DNA of 64,000 nt, taken from contig DIZI01000021.1 in NCBI GenBank assembly GCA_002427885.1, positions 186,001 to 250,000 on the forward strand, read 5' to 3'. A program made the position numbers and the translations under genes. Of the stretch, positions 25,105 through 34,660 are shown in pieces (the first letter of the stretch is position 1; each line of letters opens with the position of its first letter). The DNA is from Paludibacter sp. UBA6032 (GTDB lineage Bacteria; Bacteroidota; Bacteroidia; Bacteroidales; Paludibacteraceae). The notes beneath the pieces were generated by a model that ran no database searches, was not told where the DNA came from, and saw only the letters and a list, made by a program, of their open reading frames with translations.

Positions 25105-25136
25105 GTTGATAAAATAAGTATTTTTTTGTAGCTTTG
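25105..25136 (+). promoter_or_regulatory. Predicted promoter of purH
   Basis: GTTG (25105-25108), a 20-bp spacer, then TAGCTTTG (25129-25136), matching TAnnTTTG. It lies 29 bp before the purH ATG. I see no purine riboswitch in the leader. Confidence 0.6.
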
Positions 25137-25164
25137 TATCCCATAAATAAACGTAAAAAGGAAT

Positions 25165-26685
25165 ATGGAAATTAAACAAATTAAAAGAGCTTTAGTGTCT
25201 GTTTATCACAAAGATAATCTGGACATCATCATACAAAAACTATATGCCGAAGGAGTTGAATTTATCTCTACCGGCGGAACCCAAACTTTTATTGAGTCAC
25301 TTGATATTCCTTGTACAGCTGTTGAAGATTTAACCGGTTACCCTTCTATCCTTGGAGGAAGAGTAAAAACTTTACATCCGAAAATCTTCGGAGGAATACT
25401 TAACCGCCGCGATTTAGCATCGGATAAAGAGCAAATCGCAGAATATGAAATTCCTGAAATAGACTTAGTTATAGTTGATTTATATCCTTTTGAAGCCACT
25501 GTTGCTGCCGGTGCAGATGAACCAACTACCATTGAAAAAATTGACATTGGTGGTATTTCCCTTATTCGTGCTGCTGCCAAAAACTATAACGATGTTGTTA
25601 TCGTTGCTTCTCAAGACCAATACGAACCTTTGCTGGAAATGATTACCGCAAACGGTGCCAATACGACAATCGAGGAACGTCGTTGGTTTGCCAAAGAAGC
25701 TTTCGCGGTTTCTTCTCACTACGATTCAGCCATTTTCAATTACTTCGACAGTAAGGATGAAAGTGCTTTCCGTTACAGCGAAAACAATTCAAAAGTGCTT
25801 CGTTACGGTGAAAATCCGCACCAAAAAGGTGTTTTCTTTGGCAAATTCGATGATATGTTCGAACAATTACAAGGAAAGGAAATTTCGTATAACAACCTGC
25901 TCGATATTGATGCAGCAGTCAATTTGATCAATGATTTTGATGATATCACATTTGCCATTTTAAAACATAACAATGCCTGTGGCATTGCTTCCAGACCTGT
26001 TCTGGTAGATGCATGGAACGCTGCATTAGCCGGCGATCCGGTTTCAGCTTTTGGTGGGGTACTGATTACTAATGCAATAATTGACAAAGCAACAGCTGAA
26101 GAAATGCACAAAATTTTCTTTGAAGTAGTTATTGCTCCAGATTACGATTTGGAAGCTATCGAAGTTCTTGCTCAAAAGAAAAACCGTATCATTTTGATTA
26201 TTAAAGATGCAAAAATCCGGAACAAACAATTCCGTTCATTACTTAACGGCGTGTTGATACAAGATAAAGATACACATACCGAAATCGCTGAAGAATTGAA
26301 AGTAGTGACTGAAAAGGCCCCAACAACCGAAGAAATTGAAGATTTACTTTTTGCAAATAAGATTGTGAAACACACGAAATCAAATGCCATCGTGTTGGCA
26401 AAAAACAAACAATTGATTGCCAGTGGTGTTGGACAAACATCACGCGTTGATGCATTAACACAGGCAATTGAAAAAGCTGAATCGTTTAAATTCGATTTGA
26501 AAGGTTCAGTTATGGCTTCGGATGCATTTTTCCCATTCCCTGATTGTGTACAAATAGCATTTGAAGCAGGCGTTACATCAGTAATTCAACCTGGTGGCTC
26601 CATCAATGATAAACTTTCAATTACATCCTGCAACGAAAACGGTGTATCGATGGTAACAACGGGATACCGGCATTTTAAACATTAA
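25165..26685 (+). CDS. purH: Bifunctional AICAR transformylase / IMP cyclohydrolase
   Basis: Last two steps of purine synthesis (AICAR to FAICAR to IMP). The 506-residue protein has the N-terminal MGS-like IMP cyclohydrolase domain (about 1-195; FISTGGTQTFIESL, GGRVKTLHPKIFGGIL). The C-terminal AICAR transformylase domain carries LRYGENPHQKGVFF, the catalytic KHNNACGIA motif, SDAFFPFPDCVQIA and the terminal GYRHFKH. Length is normal. It is followed by a 105-bp spacer with repeated ATTTACAATTT units before mreB. Confidence 0.96.
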   Translation: MEIKQIKRALVSVYHKDNLDIIIQKLYAEGVEFISTGGTQTFIESLDIPCTAVEDLTGYPSILGGRVKTLHPKIFGGILNRRDLASDKEQIAEYEIPEIDLVIVDLYPFEATVAAGADEPTTIEKIDIGGISLIRAAAKNYNDVVIVASQDQYEPLLEMITANGANTTIEERRWFAKEAFAVSSHYDSAIFNYFDSKDESAFRYSENNSKVLRYGENPHQKGVFFGKFDDMFEQLQGKEISYNNLLDIDAAVNLINDFDDITFAILKHNNACGIASRPVLVDAWNAALAGDPVSAFGGVLITNAIIDKATAEEMHKIFFEVVIAPDYDLEAIEVLAQKKNRIILIIKDAKIRNKQFRSLLNGVLIQDKDTHTEIAEELKVVTEKAPTTEEIEDLLFANKIVKHTKSNAIVLAKNKQLIASGVGQTSRVDALTQAIEKAESFKFDLKGSVMASDAFFPFPDCVQIAFEAGVTSVIQPGGSINDKLSITSCNENGVSMVTTGYRHFKH

Positions 26686-26790
26686 TTTAATTTACAATTT
26701 AACTATTTACAATTTACAATTATAAAGAATTGACTGTAAACAGAATTTATCAGACAATAAGAATAAAACAACACGAAATAACGAAAGAAA

Positions 26791-27810
26791 ATGGGACTAT
26801 TTTCATTTACGCAAGAAATAGCTATCGACCTGGGAACAGCCAATACAATTATCATTCATAATGATAAAATAGTGGTAGACGAACCATCGGTAGTAGCTTT
26901 GGATAAACGTACCGATAAACTGATAGCAATAGGTGAAAAAGCACGCCAAATGCAGGGAAAAGAAAACGAAGGAATTCGCACTGTACGCCCGTTGCGTGAT
27001 GGTGTTATTGCCGATTTTTACGCGGCTGAGTTAATGATACGGGGCATGATTAAGATGATTCCGACAAAAAATCATCTTTTCTCTCCTTCTCTAAAAATGG
27101 TTGTTTGCATCCCTTCAGGAAGTACAGAAGTTGAAATACGTGCCGTGCGTGACTCCTCGGAACATGCCGGTGGTCGGGAAGTCTACATGATTTACGAACC
27201 CATGGCTGCGGCAATTGGTATTGGTATCGATGTAGAAGCACCCAATGGTTGTATGATAGTTGATATTGGCGGTGGAACGACCGAAATTGCCGTTATTTCA
27301 CTCGGTGGTATTGTTTCCAATAAATCTATCCGGATTGCTGGTGATGATTTGACTTTGGACATCGTGGAATACATGGGACGCATGCATAATATTAAAGTGG
27401 GTGAACGTACGGCAGAATTAATTAAAATAAATGTGGGTGCTGCCCTGACTGATCTGGAGGATGCTCCTGAAGATTTTATTGTTCATGGTCCAAACCGTAT
27501 GACGGCTTTACCCATGCAGGTTCCTGTTTCCTATCAGGAAATTGCACACTGCCTTGAAAAATCGATTTCCAAAATTGAATCGGCTATTCTTAGTGCTCTT
27601 GAACAAACGCCTCCTGAATTGTATGCAGATATTGTGAAAGGTGGTATTTACTTAGCTGGTGGTGGTGCATTGCTTAGAGGCCTCGATAAACGTCTATCGG
27701 ATAAATTGAATATTCAATTCCACATTGCCGAAGATCCATTACGTGCTGTTGCCCGTGGAACCGGTATTGCTTTGAAAAATGTTGATAAATTCTCTTTCCT
27801 GATACGGTAA
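26791..27810 (+). CDS. mreB: Rod-shape-determining actin homolog MreB
   Basis: A cytoplasmic actin-like filament protein organising lateral cell-wall synthesis. 339 residues with the phosphate-1 motif IAIDLGTANTIIIHN, phosphate-2 MIVDIGGGTTEIAVISLGG, adenosine motif GIYLAGGGALLRGLD, and the N-terminal amphipathic membrane-binding start MGLFSFTQEIAIDL. It heads the mreB-mreC-mreD-mrdA-rodA cluster. The 105-bp spacer ahead of it (26686-26790) contains repeats of the form ATTTACAATTT and no clear -7 box. Confidence 0.96.
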   Translation: MGLFSFTQEIAIDLGTANTIIIHNDKIVVDEPSVVALDKRTDKLIAIGEKARQMQGKENEGIRTVRPLRDGVIADFYAAELMIRGMIKMIPTKNHLFSPSLKMVVCIPSGSTEVEIRAVRDSSEHAGGREVYMIYEPMAAAIGIGIDVEAPNGCMIVDIGGGTTEIAVISLGGIVSNKSIRIAGDDLTLDIVEYMGRMHNIKVGERTAELIKINVGAALTDLEDAPEDFIVHGPNRMTALPMQVPVSYQEIAHCLEKSISKIESAILSALEQTPPELYADIVKGGIYLAGGGALLRGLDKRLSDKLNIQFHIAEDPLRAVARGTGIALKNVDKFSFLIR

Positions 27811-27926
27811 TCCCTTTCTATGTTTAATAACTATAAACTCAGATTCACAACAAGTTAAACATCAATGTCCACTGAATAAACATTGAAAATTATTCATTCT
27901 TCTTTGCATAGATTTGATACACCATA

Positions 27927-28775
27927 ATGAAGAATTTAATCAATTTCTTGATACAATATAGTGTAGTGTTTTTATTTCTGTTCCTGGAAATAATATCTGT
28001 TACTCTGATTGTAAAAAATCAGGAGTATCAAAAAAGTGTTTTTCTTTCATCGAGTAATTCCATGGTTTCCGGCTTGTACGAATGGAGTAATTCTGTGGTG
28101 GAATTCTTCAAATTACGTACAGCTAACGAAAGCCTGTCGGAAGAAAATACAGCATTAAAAAATCAAATCGTTAATCTTCAGAATAAACTTTCCACCTTAC
28201 TGCCCGAGGCTTCCGATTCGCTACGTTTCCGAATTCCACCTGAAATGGAATATCAATTTATTTCAGCCAAGGTAATCAACAGCTCGACCAATAAATTACA
28301 GAACTATATTACAATCAATAAGGGTATAATTGATGGTGTAAAACCTGATATGGGAGTGGTAAGCGATGAAGGAGTGGTTGGGATTGTAAAAACGGTTTCC
28401 AACCGGTTTGCCGTAGTAATTCCAATTCTAAATCCCAAAATTCAGATCAGTTGTAAATTCAAGCGAAATAACTACAATGGATCATTGATCTGGTCCGGAG
28501 AGGATTACAGGTATGCAAATCTGACCGACATTGCCCGGCATGTTCAACTTTCATTGGGAGACACATTAGTAACGAGCGGACTGGTAGCCAGCACATTTCC
28601 TGAAGGAATACCCGTCGGAATTATTGAAGATTTTAACATAAAAGAAAGTGATTCCTATTATAATATAAAAGTGAAACTGGCGGTAAGTTTCCGAACTCTT
28701 TCGCATGTAAAAGTTATTAATTACCTGAATTATAAAGAGCAAAAAAACCTTGAATTATCATCTGAAGAACAGTAA
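27927..28775 (+). CDS. mreC: Rod-shape-determining protein MreC
   Basis: 282 residues: one N-terminal transmembrane helix (about 8-28), a coiled coil (about 65-95, ESLSEENTALKNQIVNLQNKL by pattern), then the double beta-barrel periplasmic domain with VVSDEGVVGIVKTVSNRFA and DTLVTSGLVASTFPEGIPVG, both MreC hallmarks. It links MreB to PBP2/RodA. The gap to mreB is 116 bp, the gap to mreD 4 nt. Confidence 0.92.
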   Translation: MKNLINFLIQYSVVFLFLFLEIISVTLIVKNQEYQKSVFLSSSNSMVSGLYEWSNSVVEFFKLRTANESLSEENTALKNQIVNLQNKLSTLLPEASDSLRFRIPPEMEYQFISAKVINSSTNKLQNYITINKGIIDGVKPDMGVVSDEGVVGIVKTVSNRFAVVIPILNPKIQISCKFKRNNYNGSLIWSGEDYRYANLTDIARHVQLSLGDTLVTSGLVASTFPEGIPVGIIEDFNIKESDSYYNIKVKLAVSFRTLSHVKVINYLNYKEQKNLELSSEEQ

Positions 28776-28779
28776 TTAA

Positions 28780-29277
28780 ATGCCGATCGTACTTTCAAAT
28801 ATATTCCGTTTCATTCTACTGGTGCTTTTTCAGGTACTGGTACTGAATAACATTCAATTTTTAGGTTATATAAACCCATACCTATATATTTTATTTATTA
28901 TTGCTCTGCCTGTTCGTACGCCACGATGGTTCTCACTTATTTTAGCATTTGCAATCGGACTAACTATCGATATTTTCTCGAACACGCTGGGCATACATGC
29001 TTTTGCAACCGTGTTAATTGCTTTCCTGCGAAACGGGCTTATAAAGATATTTACGTCTATTGAAGAAGGAAGCAACCCTACTCCTTCTTTTTATACATTT
29101 GGTGTGGGTGCTTATATAAAATATGTTGTCCTCTTTGTATTTATTCATCATTCAATTTTATTTTATTTAGAAGCATTTTCATTCGCTCATTTCTGGATAA
29201 TATCTGCGAAAATTATACTTAGTTCACTCCTAACTATCCTATTGATTTTGGGTATTCAATCAATTAAATCAAAATAA
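28780..29277 (+). CDS. mreD: Rod-shape-determining protein MreD
   Basis: 165 residues, almost entirely hydrophobic, with about five predicted membrane helices. It is assigned to MreD by size, the PYLYILFIIALPVRTPRW start region and FAIGLTIDIFSNTLGIHAFA, and by position between mreC (4 nt) and mrdA (3 nt). Confidence 0.9.
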   Translation: MPIVLSNIFRFILLVLFQVLVLNNIQFLGYINPYLYILFIIALPVRTPRWFSLILAFAIGLTIDIFSNTLGIHAFATVLIAFLRNGLIKIFTSIEEGSNPTPSFYTFGVGAYIKYVVLFVFIHHSILFYLEAFSFAHFWIISAKIILSSLLTILLILGIQSIKSK

Positions 29278-29280
29278 AAA

Positions 29281-31119
29281 ATGATAAACGACACACTTCA
29301 AAACAGAAGAAATGTGATTGCGATTATCATTACAGCAGTGATTATTGTGTATATTTTGCGGTTGTTTACCATTCAAATAGTTGAGTCGAAATATAAAGAG
29401 GGAGCAGAAAGTAATGCCTTTCTTAAAAAAACATTGTATCCTTCCCGCGGTCTTATCTACGATCGAAAACATACGCTACTTGTTTTTAACAAACCGGCGT
29501 ACGACATTGCTCTTATCATGCGTGAAATTCGTGGACTGGACACAACTGCATTTTGTCTGGCTTTAAGTATTGATAAAAAAGAGTTTATCAATCGTATTGC
29601 AGACATCAGAGACCGGAAAAAAAATCCCGGATATTCTTCTTACACGCCTCAACTTTTTATGACCCAATTGAGTACAGAAGATATTGCTCCAATACAACAA
29701 TCGATGTATAAATTCCCGGGGTTTTATATTCAGGCAAGGACTTTACGTGAATACGCCTTTCCCAATGCTGCACATGTACTTGGTAGCATTGGTGAAGTAT
29801 CACGATCGAAATTGGAGGCCGATGATTATTATAGTTCCGGAGATTATGCCGGTCGCGATGGATTGGAATATACTTACGAGGATCAATTACGTGGTGAGAA
29901 AGGTATGGAAATCTTGTTACGTGATGCAAAAGGCCGGATAAAAGGAAAATATGAGAATGGGAAAGAAGATATTGCCCCCAAAGCAGGCGAGGACTTGACA
30001 ATTACGCTCGATGCCCAATTGCAAATATTAGGTGAAACACTGATGAAAGGTAAAATGGGAAGTATAGTGGCCATTGAACCGTCAACCGGTGAGATATTAG
30101 CCATGGTTTCCAATCCCGGATTTGATCCATCCATTTTGGTTGGACGTCAGCGATCAAAAAATTACTGGAGCTTGGTAAAAGATCCTACTAAACCATTGAT
30201 GAACAGAGCTACACAAGCACAATACTCTCCCGGTTCTTCATTCAAACCACTGGAAGCATTGGTTTTGCAACAAATGGGTGGAATAAACGAACACACCATG
30301 TTTGCTTGTAACGGACCGGAATCTTCACCTATAAAATGTACTCACCATCACGGTTCTCCTGTCAGTTTATTAAACGCCATTGAACAAAGTTGTAATCCCT
30401 ACTTCTGGAATGCATTCCGTGTAACAATTGAGAAGGATGGATACGGAGAAAAAAATGCTATTTTTAGAAAAACATATGACGACTGGGTGGATCATGTAAA
30501 AAGTTTTGGACTTGGAGAAAAATTCACAGACAGTGATATTTACGAACAATCGCGTGGTTATATACCAACTCAAAAGTTCTACAATAAAGTTTATTTGGGT
30601 CAAACAGGTTGGCGTGCCATTACCATCCGATCTTTATCAATTGGACAAGGTGAAGTTTTGGTTACTCCGCTTCAATTGGCTAATGTTATGGCAGACATTG
30701 CCAACGAAGGATATTATATCACTCCGCATTTGCTCAAATGTGATTCTATGTTACTCAAAATTCATCGGAGTAAAGTAGATAAAAAATATTTTCCCATAGT
30801 GTATGAAGGAATGTCTGGTGTTTTTGAAAATGGAACCGCCAGAGCATCAAAAATTGAAGGATTGGATATGTGTGGAAAAACAGGTACTGCCGAAAACAGC
30901 CATGGCAAAGATCACTCAATTTTTGTTGGATTTGCCCCACGGGTTCATCCAAAAATTGCCATTGCAGTGGTTGTTGAAAATGCCGGGTTCGGATCAACCT
31001 ATGCCGCACCAATTTTCAGTTTATTGGTGGAACAATATATCAAGGGTAAAATTGAACGAAAAGATTTGCAGGAAAGAATTACAAATTTAGTTACAAACTC
31101 AAATGTCCAAGAACGTTAG
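29281..31119 (+). CDS. mrdA: Penicillin-binding protein 2 (transpeptidase)
   Basis: Class B PBP cross-linking peptidoglycan during elongation. 612 residues: one N-terminal membrane anchor (about 12-32), a dimerisation domain (PSRGLIYDRKHTLL) and a transpeptidase domain with Ser319-xx-Lys322 (YSPGSSFKPLEA), Ser370-Cys-Asn372 and Lys533-Thr-Gly535 (CGKTGTAENS). The motifs are complete, so it should be active and beta-lactam-binding. Its 3' end overlaps rodA by 17 nt, consistent with coupled production of the PBP2-RodA pair. Confidence 0.95.
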   Translation: MINDTLQNRRNVIAIIITAVIIVYILRLFTIQIVESKYKEGAESNAFLKKTLYPSRGLIYDRKHTLLVFNKPAYDIALIMREIRGLDTTAFCLALSIDKKEFINRIADIRDRKKNPGYSSYTPQLFMTQLSTEDIAPIQQSMYKFPGFYIQARTLREYAFPNAAHVLGSIGEVSRSKLEADDYYSSGDYAGRDGLEYTYEDQLRGEKGMEILLRDAKGRIKGKYENGKEDIAPKAGEDLTITLDAQLQILGETLMKGKMGSIVAIEPSTGEILAMVSNPGFDPSILVGRQRSKNYWSLVKDPTKPLMNRATQAQYSPGSSFKPLEALVLQQMGGINEHTMFACNGPESSPIKCTHHHGSPVSLLNAIEQSCNPYFWNAFRVTIEKDGYGEKNAIFRKTYDDWVDHVKSFGLGEKFTDSDIYEQSRGYIPTQKFYNKVYLGQTGWRAITIRSLSIGQGEVLVTPLQLANVMADIANEGYYITPHLLKCDSMLLKIHRSKVDKKYFPIVYEGMSGVFENGTARASKIEGLDMCGKTGTAENSHGKDHSIFVGFAPRVHPKIAIAVVVENAGFGSTYAAPIFSLLVEQYIKGKIERKDLQERITNLVTNSNVQER

Positions 31120-32557
31120 TATAAAATATGCAATAGACTGGACAACGATATTTTACTTCGTTGTGTTGGTCCTTATGGGCTGGATAAGCGTCTACGGAGC
31201 AAGTTATGACTTCGATCAGGCGAGCATCTTTGATTTCAGCCAACGTGCAGGTAAGCAGTTTATATGGATCCTGACCGCTCTTGGAATTGGTGGGATTATA
31301 TTGCTTATTGATTCCAAAATGTTCAGCATTTTTGCTTATGTGATTTATGGAGGAGCCATTTTATTACTCATTCTAACCATTTTTGTTGCTCCCGATATCA
31401 AAGGTTCCCGTTCCTGGCTGGTTCTCGGACCTATCAGTTTCCAACCTGCGGAATTAGCCAAAGTGGCAACTTCACTGGCACTGGCCAAGTTTATGAGTGC
31501 ATACAATTACAGAATAAAAAACTGGAAAGACCTTGTTCCACTCGGATTAATTGCTTTCTTGCCTCTTACGCTTATTATATTGCAGAAGGAAACCGGCTCG
31601 GCCCTGGTTTTTGTAGCATTCTTGCTGATGTTTTACCGCGAAGGCATGAATGGAATTGTCTTATTAATCGGGACATTTGCCATATTCCTTTTTGTTATTG
31701 TTATCAGGTTAGGCATTATCCCGATACAAATAGACAGAGGAAGTCTGGGTATTGTATTGTCCATGCTTGCCATTCTGGTTATACAATTCGGATATGCGTT
31801 TTTCTTTGCCCGAAACAAAAAAGAAGCTACTTTTCTTTTATTTGGAATTGCTGGTATCGCTCTTGTTATGTACATTTTAAATTTCTGGTTTAGAATTAAC
31901 TATGACATTATTGCGGTGATTACGGTTTTAGCATCTTGTCTGTATTGGTTTTTTATTGAAATCTTTTACCGGTTTAAGAAGTATTGGTTTATTATTTTCT
32001 TTTCGCTTGGATCTCTCCTGTTCAGCTTCTCATCCTATTATCTGTTCGAAAAAGTGTTGGAACCCCACCAGCAAATTCGTATTAAAATATTGCTGAATAT
32101 GGAGAGTGACCTGACCGGTGCCGGTTATAATGTAAACCAATCGAAAATTGCCATTGGTTCCGGAGGATTTCTGGGAAAAGGTTTTCTGAATGGCACCCAA
32201 ACGAAACTTAAATATGTCCCGGAGCAAGACACAGATTTTATTTTTTGTACAGTAGGAGAAGAACATGGATTTTGGGGATCCACTTTAGTACTTTTTGTTT
32301 ATTGGCTTCTTTTTATGCGGATATTGCGGATGGCCGAGCGACAGCGCGATACTTTTAACCGGGTTTATGCCTATTGCGTCGTTAGCATACTCTTCTTTCA
32401 CTTAATGATTAACATTGGGATGGTTCTTGGAATGATGCCCGTCATTGGTATTCCGTTGCCATTCTTTAGTTATGGTGGTTCTTCACTGTGGGGATTCACT
32501 ATTCTGTTGTTTATATTGCTCAGATTAGATGCCGGTCGACTTGAAAGGATGCGTTAG
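31103..32557 (+). CDS. rodA: Rod-shape peptidoglycan glycosyltransferase RodA
   Basis: SEDS-family polymerase, 484 residues with about ten to twelve membrane helices. Family features are DIKGSRSWLVLGPISFQPAE, the catalytic-region string FIFCTVGEEHGFWG, and the C-terminal MPVIGIPLPFFSYGGSSL. It is somewhat longer than E. coli RodA (370 aa) because of extra central helices around residues 170-300, as in other Bacteroidota. It is the last gene of the elongasome cluster and converges with the minus-strand small membrane protein gene, with 58 bp between them. Confidence 0.94.
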   Translation: MSKNVSIKYAIDWTTIFYFVVLVLMGWISVYGASYDFDQASIFDFSQRAGKQFIWILTALGIGGIILLIDSKMFSIFAYVIYGGAILLLILTIFVAPDIKGSRSWLVLGPISFQPAELAKVATSLALAKFMSAYNYRIKNWKDLVPLGLIAFLPLTLIILQKETGSALVFVAFLLMFYREGMNGIVLLIGTFAIFLFVIVIRLGIIPIQIDRGSLGIVLSMLAILVIQFGYAFFFARNKKEATFLLFGIAGIALVMYILNFWFRINYDIIAVITVLASCLYWFFIEIFYRFKKYWFIIFFSLGSLLFSFSSYYLFEKVLEPHQQIRIKILLNMESDLTGAGYNVNQSKIAIGSGGFLGKGFLNGTQTKLKYVPEQDTDFIFCTVGEEHGFWGSTLVLFVYWLLFMRILRMAERQRDTFNRVYAYCVVSILFFHLMINIGMVLGMMPVIGIPLPFFSYGGSSLWGFTILLFILLRLDAGRLERMR

Positions 32558-32615
32558 ATTAACTGTACCTTATTTTCCGGATCAACGGAACGATATTAAA
32601 AACTGATATCCACAT

Positions 32616-32921
32616 TCATAAATTCCGGTTTTGAACAGCATAGAACCCTGCAGTTCCAACTAACGGGAAGCAGAATACTCCTGCCAATAAATAATAGACA
32701 GAAACTTTTTCAAATATAAGCAACACCTGTTGAAACAATCCGGTGCTTAAACCAAAGTACAAAGAGATTGCCATACCAATTGCCGCAAAAACCCATACAA
32801 TCCAACTCCTATCAGTTTGTGCCGGTAAATTGCGCATAACACGTTGTGTAAATCCATTATCTGCAATTTCCTGTTTGTTTTCGCTGAAAAAGCTTTTCAG
32901 CAATTTGTCATTCGTTTCCAT
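32616..32921 (-). CDS. Small membrane protein next to ECF sigma factor (DUF5056-like)
   Basis: 101 residues: a charged cytoplasmic N-terminus of about 38 residues (METNDKLLKSFFSENKQEIA, NGFTQRVMRNLP), then two predicted membrane helices (about 41-58 and 74-94). It resembles DUF5056 proteins, which are of unknown function. Its start overlaps the sigma-factor 3' end by 14 nt. A short cytosolic region tethered to the membrane and co-translated with a sigma factor is what a minimal anti-sigma would look like, but no zinc anti-sigma motif is present. Confidence 0.7.
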   Translation of the reverse strand: METNDKLLKSFFSENKQEIADNGFTQRVMRNLPAQTDRSWIVWVFAAIGMAISLYFGLSTGLFQQVLLIFEKVSVYYLLAGVFCFPLVGTAGFYAVQNRNL

Positions 32922-33453
32922 ATCCTTCTTTTGTTAAGTAAACAGCTAATTTTTCTTTCCCTTTCAGGATATATGTTTTTATTGTCCCCAATGGACAATT
33001 CATAATTTTAGCTATTTCATTATGCGTTTTATCTTCCATATAAAACAATAATACAGCAGATTGTTCTTCCTTTCGCAGCAACTTTAACGCTTTATAAATA
33101 TCCAATTTCTCTGCCGAAAATTCATTATGAGTTTGGTATTGACTGTCAATAACCTGCTCCTCGATATCTGCATAATGTTTTTGTGCCCGAACTGAATCGT
33201 AAAAAACATTGTATGCAATCCTGTAAAGCCATGTTGAAAAACCAGAAATACCCTTGAAAGCATTTATATTCAAATAAGCCTTGATAAATGTTTCCTGTGC
33301 CAGATCATCACTTAACTGACCATCGCCCGACGTCAGGTTCAGAAAGAACCGACGTATGGGCGATTGATACTTACAGGTCAGTTTATCGAATGCACTTTTA
33401 TCTCCGAACAGCGCAACCTGTGTGACCCAGCGGATATCATCCGTGTTGCTCAT
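32908..33453 (-). CDS. ECF-type RNA polymerase sigma factor
   Basis: 181 residues from MSNTDDIRWVTQVALFGDKS (ATG at 33453; the frame is open 19 codons further upstream). Region 2 contains DDLAQETFIKAYLNINAFKG and FSTWLYRIAYNVFYD; region 4 contains LFYMEDKTHNEIAKIMNCPL and GTIKTYILKGKEKL. Both ends overlap neighbours: 17 nt with the DUF6249-like gene upstream and 14 nt with the small membrane protein downstream, so all three are one translational unit. The target promoters are not identifiable. Confidence 0.9.
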   Translation of the reverse strand: MSNTDDIRWVTQVALFGDKSAFDKLTCKYQSPIRRFFLNLTSGDGQLSDDLAQETFIKAYLNINAFKGISGFSTWLYRIAYNVFYDSVRAQKHYADIEEQVIDSQYQTHNEFSAEKLDIYKALKLLRKEEQSAVLLFYMEDKTHNEIAKIMNCPLGTIKTYILKGKEKLAVYLTKEGYGNE

Positions 33454-34063
33454 TGTTTGGAGTTGAATCAGTTTTCGGTTTATCAAGATAATGAACCAAC
33501 AAATAACCAATACCTACAAAGGTAGGAACAATTCCAATAAATAACCATTTATTTTGCCCCATCACAAGAAATGAAATCACTACAGCTACTCCAACAGCCA
33601 ACCATAAAATTCCCCTTTTAAAATTTGATACATTATTTGCCTTTTTAGGCTCGTCAAAAAAATGATCGGGTATAGTTTGCCCCATTTCAATCGATTTCGT
33701 GTACAAATCGTAACGTCGTTTCGATTCTTCATTTTTTGCTCTTACATTAAGAGTAATAATTACTGCAGCAAAAAGGAATGGCAATAAACAAATGAGTACA
33801 ATGCCGACGCCGTTTAAAGGCATATCCGATCGCCCTTCATTTTCAATTTCCTGTCTCCTTACTTCATTTTCTCCTTTCTTTAGTTCAAGAATTTGATCCG
33901 CCGACAATTTTGAATACATGACCGAGTCTTTCTTCTGTTCCTGAATTTCCTTGCTATTCTTGATAATTTCGCTTTTCAGGCTGTCGACATTTATACCGGC
34001 ATTCGCGGTATTTACTCCGACAAATAATGTCAAAGCCAATAAAAATAATCCGATTCGTTTCAT
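33437..34063 (-). CDS. DUF6249-like membrane protein with signal peptide
   Basis: 208 residues: a signal peptide or first helix (MKRIGLFLLALTLFVGVNTANA), a charged coiled-coil-like periplasmic segment (about 25-78), a membrane helix (about 83-108), a charged loop (RAKNEESKRRYDLYTKSIEM), and two more helices (about 147-165 and 170-188). The part from the loop onward resembles DUF6249, of unknown function. It leads the sigma factor transcript, so it could be a sensor or a target of the sigma factor. Confidence 0.65.
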   Translation of the reverse strand: MKRIGLFLLALTLFVGVNTANAGINVDSLKSEIIKNSKEIQEQKKDSVMYSKLSADQILELKKGENEVRRQEIENEGRSDMPLNGVGIVLICLLPFLFAAVIITLNVRAKNEESKRRYDLYTKSIEMGQTIPDHFFDEPKKANNVSNFKRGILWLAVGVAVVISFLVMGQNKWLFIGIVPTFVGIGYLLVHYLDKPKTDSTPNNEQHG

Positions 34064-34203
34064 AATAATCTGTTTTAAAATGTAAATTTAGTGTTTGTTT
34101 TCTAATTAGACGCAACGAATCATCGATTTGGATTTGAAAAAAATAAAAAAAATAGAGATTTAACAGATATGATTGTTCTTCTGAATAAATCAAATACTAT
34201 TCA

Positions 34204-34292
34204 TATATTTGTCGGGAAAAACACAGAATTGATTTTTTATGAACAATGTGTTTTTTTGAATAAAGCTCTATGTGAATAGGGCTTTATTTTTA
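34204..34292 (+). ncRNA. Orphan promoter-terminator unit, candidate small RNA
   Basis: A -7 box TATATTTG (34204-34211) on the plus strand is followed about 50 nt later by an intrinsic terminator: stem AATAAAGCTCTA (34259-34270) / TAGGGCTTTATT (34277-34288), 12 pairs with one G-U, 6-nt loop, then TTTTAT. The predicted transcript, about 34218-34292, is about 75 nt and has no convincing ORF. The gene to its left is on the minus strand (start 34063) and the next plus-strand gene has its own -7 box at 34584. No -33 match is seen, which lowers confidence. Confidence 0.4.
34259..34292 (+). terminator. Intrinsic terminator in the 34.06-34.66 kb spacer
   Basis: A 12-bp stem with 6-nt loop and trailing T run. 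It is oriented for plus-strand transcripts although no plus-strand gene ends nearby. The remaining 34293-34583 stretch is AT-rich and I see nothing in it. Confidence 0.7.
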
Positions 34293-34583
34293 TATTCAAA
34301 CCATACCTCTAAATAGAATGGTATATATATTTTTTAATAATATATCAAATTGATAATTTCTGAACCCCGATTATATATGCAGCTGGATTAAAATAATTTC
34401 CCCAAAAAGATTACAAATGTTGATTTCAGTAGAATGGTCTGTTTTGTAACCGAAACCCTTAACAAAAAAATAATCCATCTCACCTTTTTCTTATTTATAA
34501 AAAATGAAAACAGTACTAAATAATATGTATGATTTGTTTCCATTTTTGACCTTTTTTTCATCTTTTGAAAATTTTATTGTCTG

Positions 34584-34591
34584 TATATTTG
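34584..34591 (+). promoter_or_regulatory. -7 box upstream of the first LamG gene
   Basis: TATATTTG matches TAnnTTTG. A TTTG lies upstream at 34564-34567 but with a 16-bp spacer instead of 19-21. Start near 34598 leaves a leader of about 60 nt before the chosen ATG at 34661. Confidence 0.45.
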
Positions 34592-34660
34592 TCTTCATGT
34601 AATAAATAAATGATTTCATCTAAAGAAAAAGTTAATTGTCAATTCAAATTTATAATCTTT

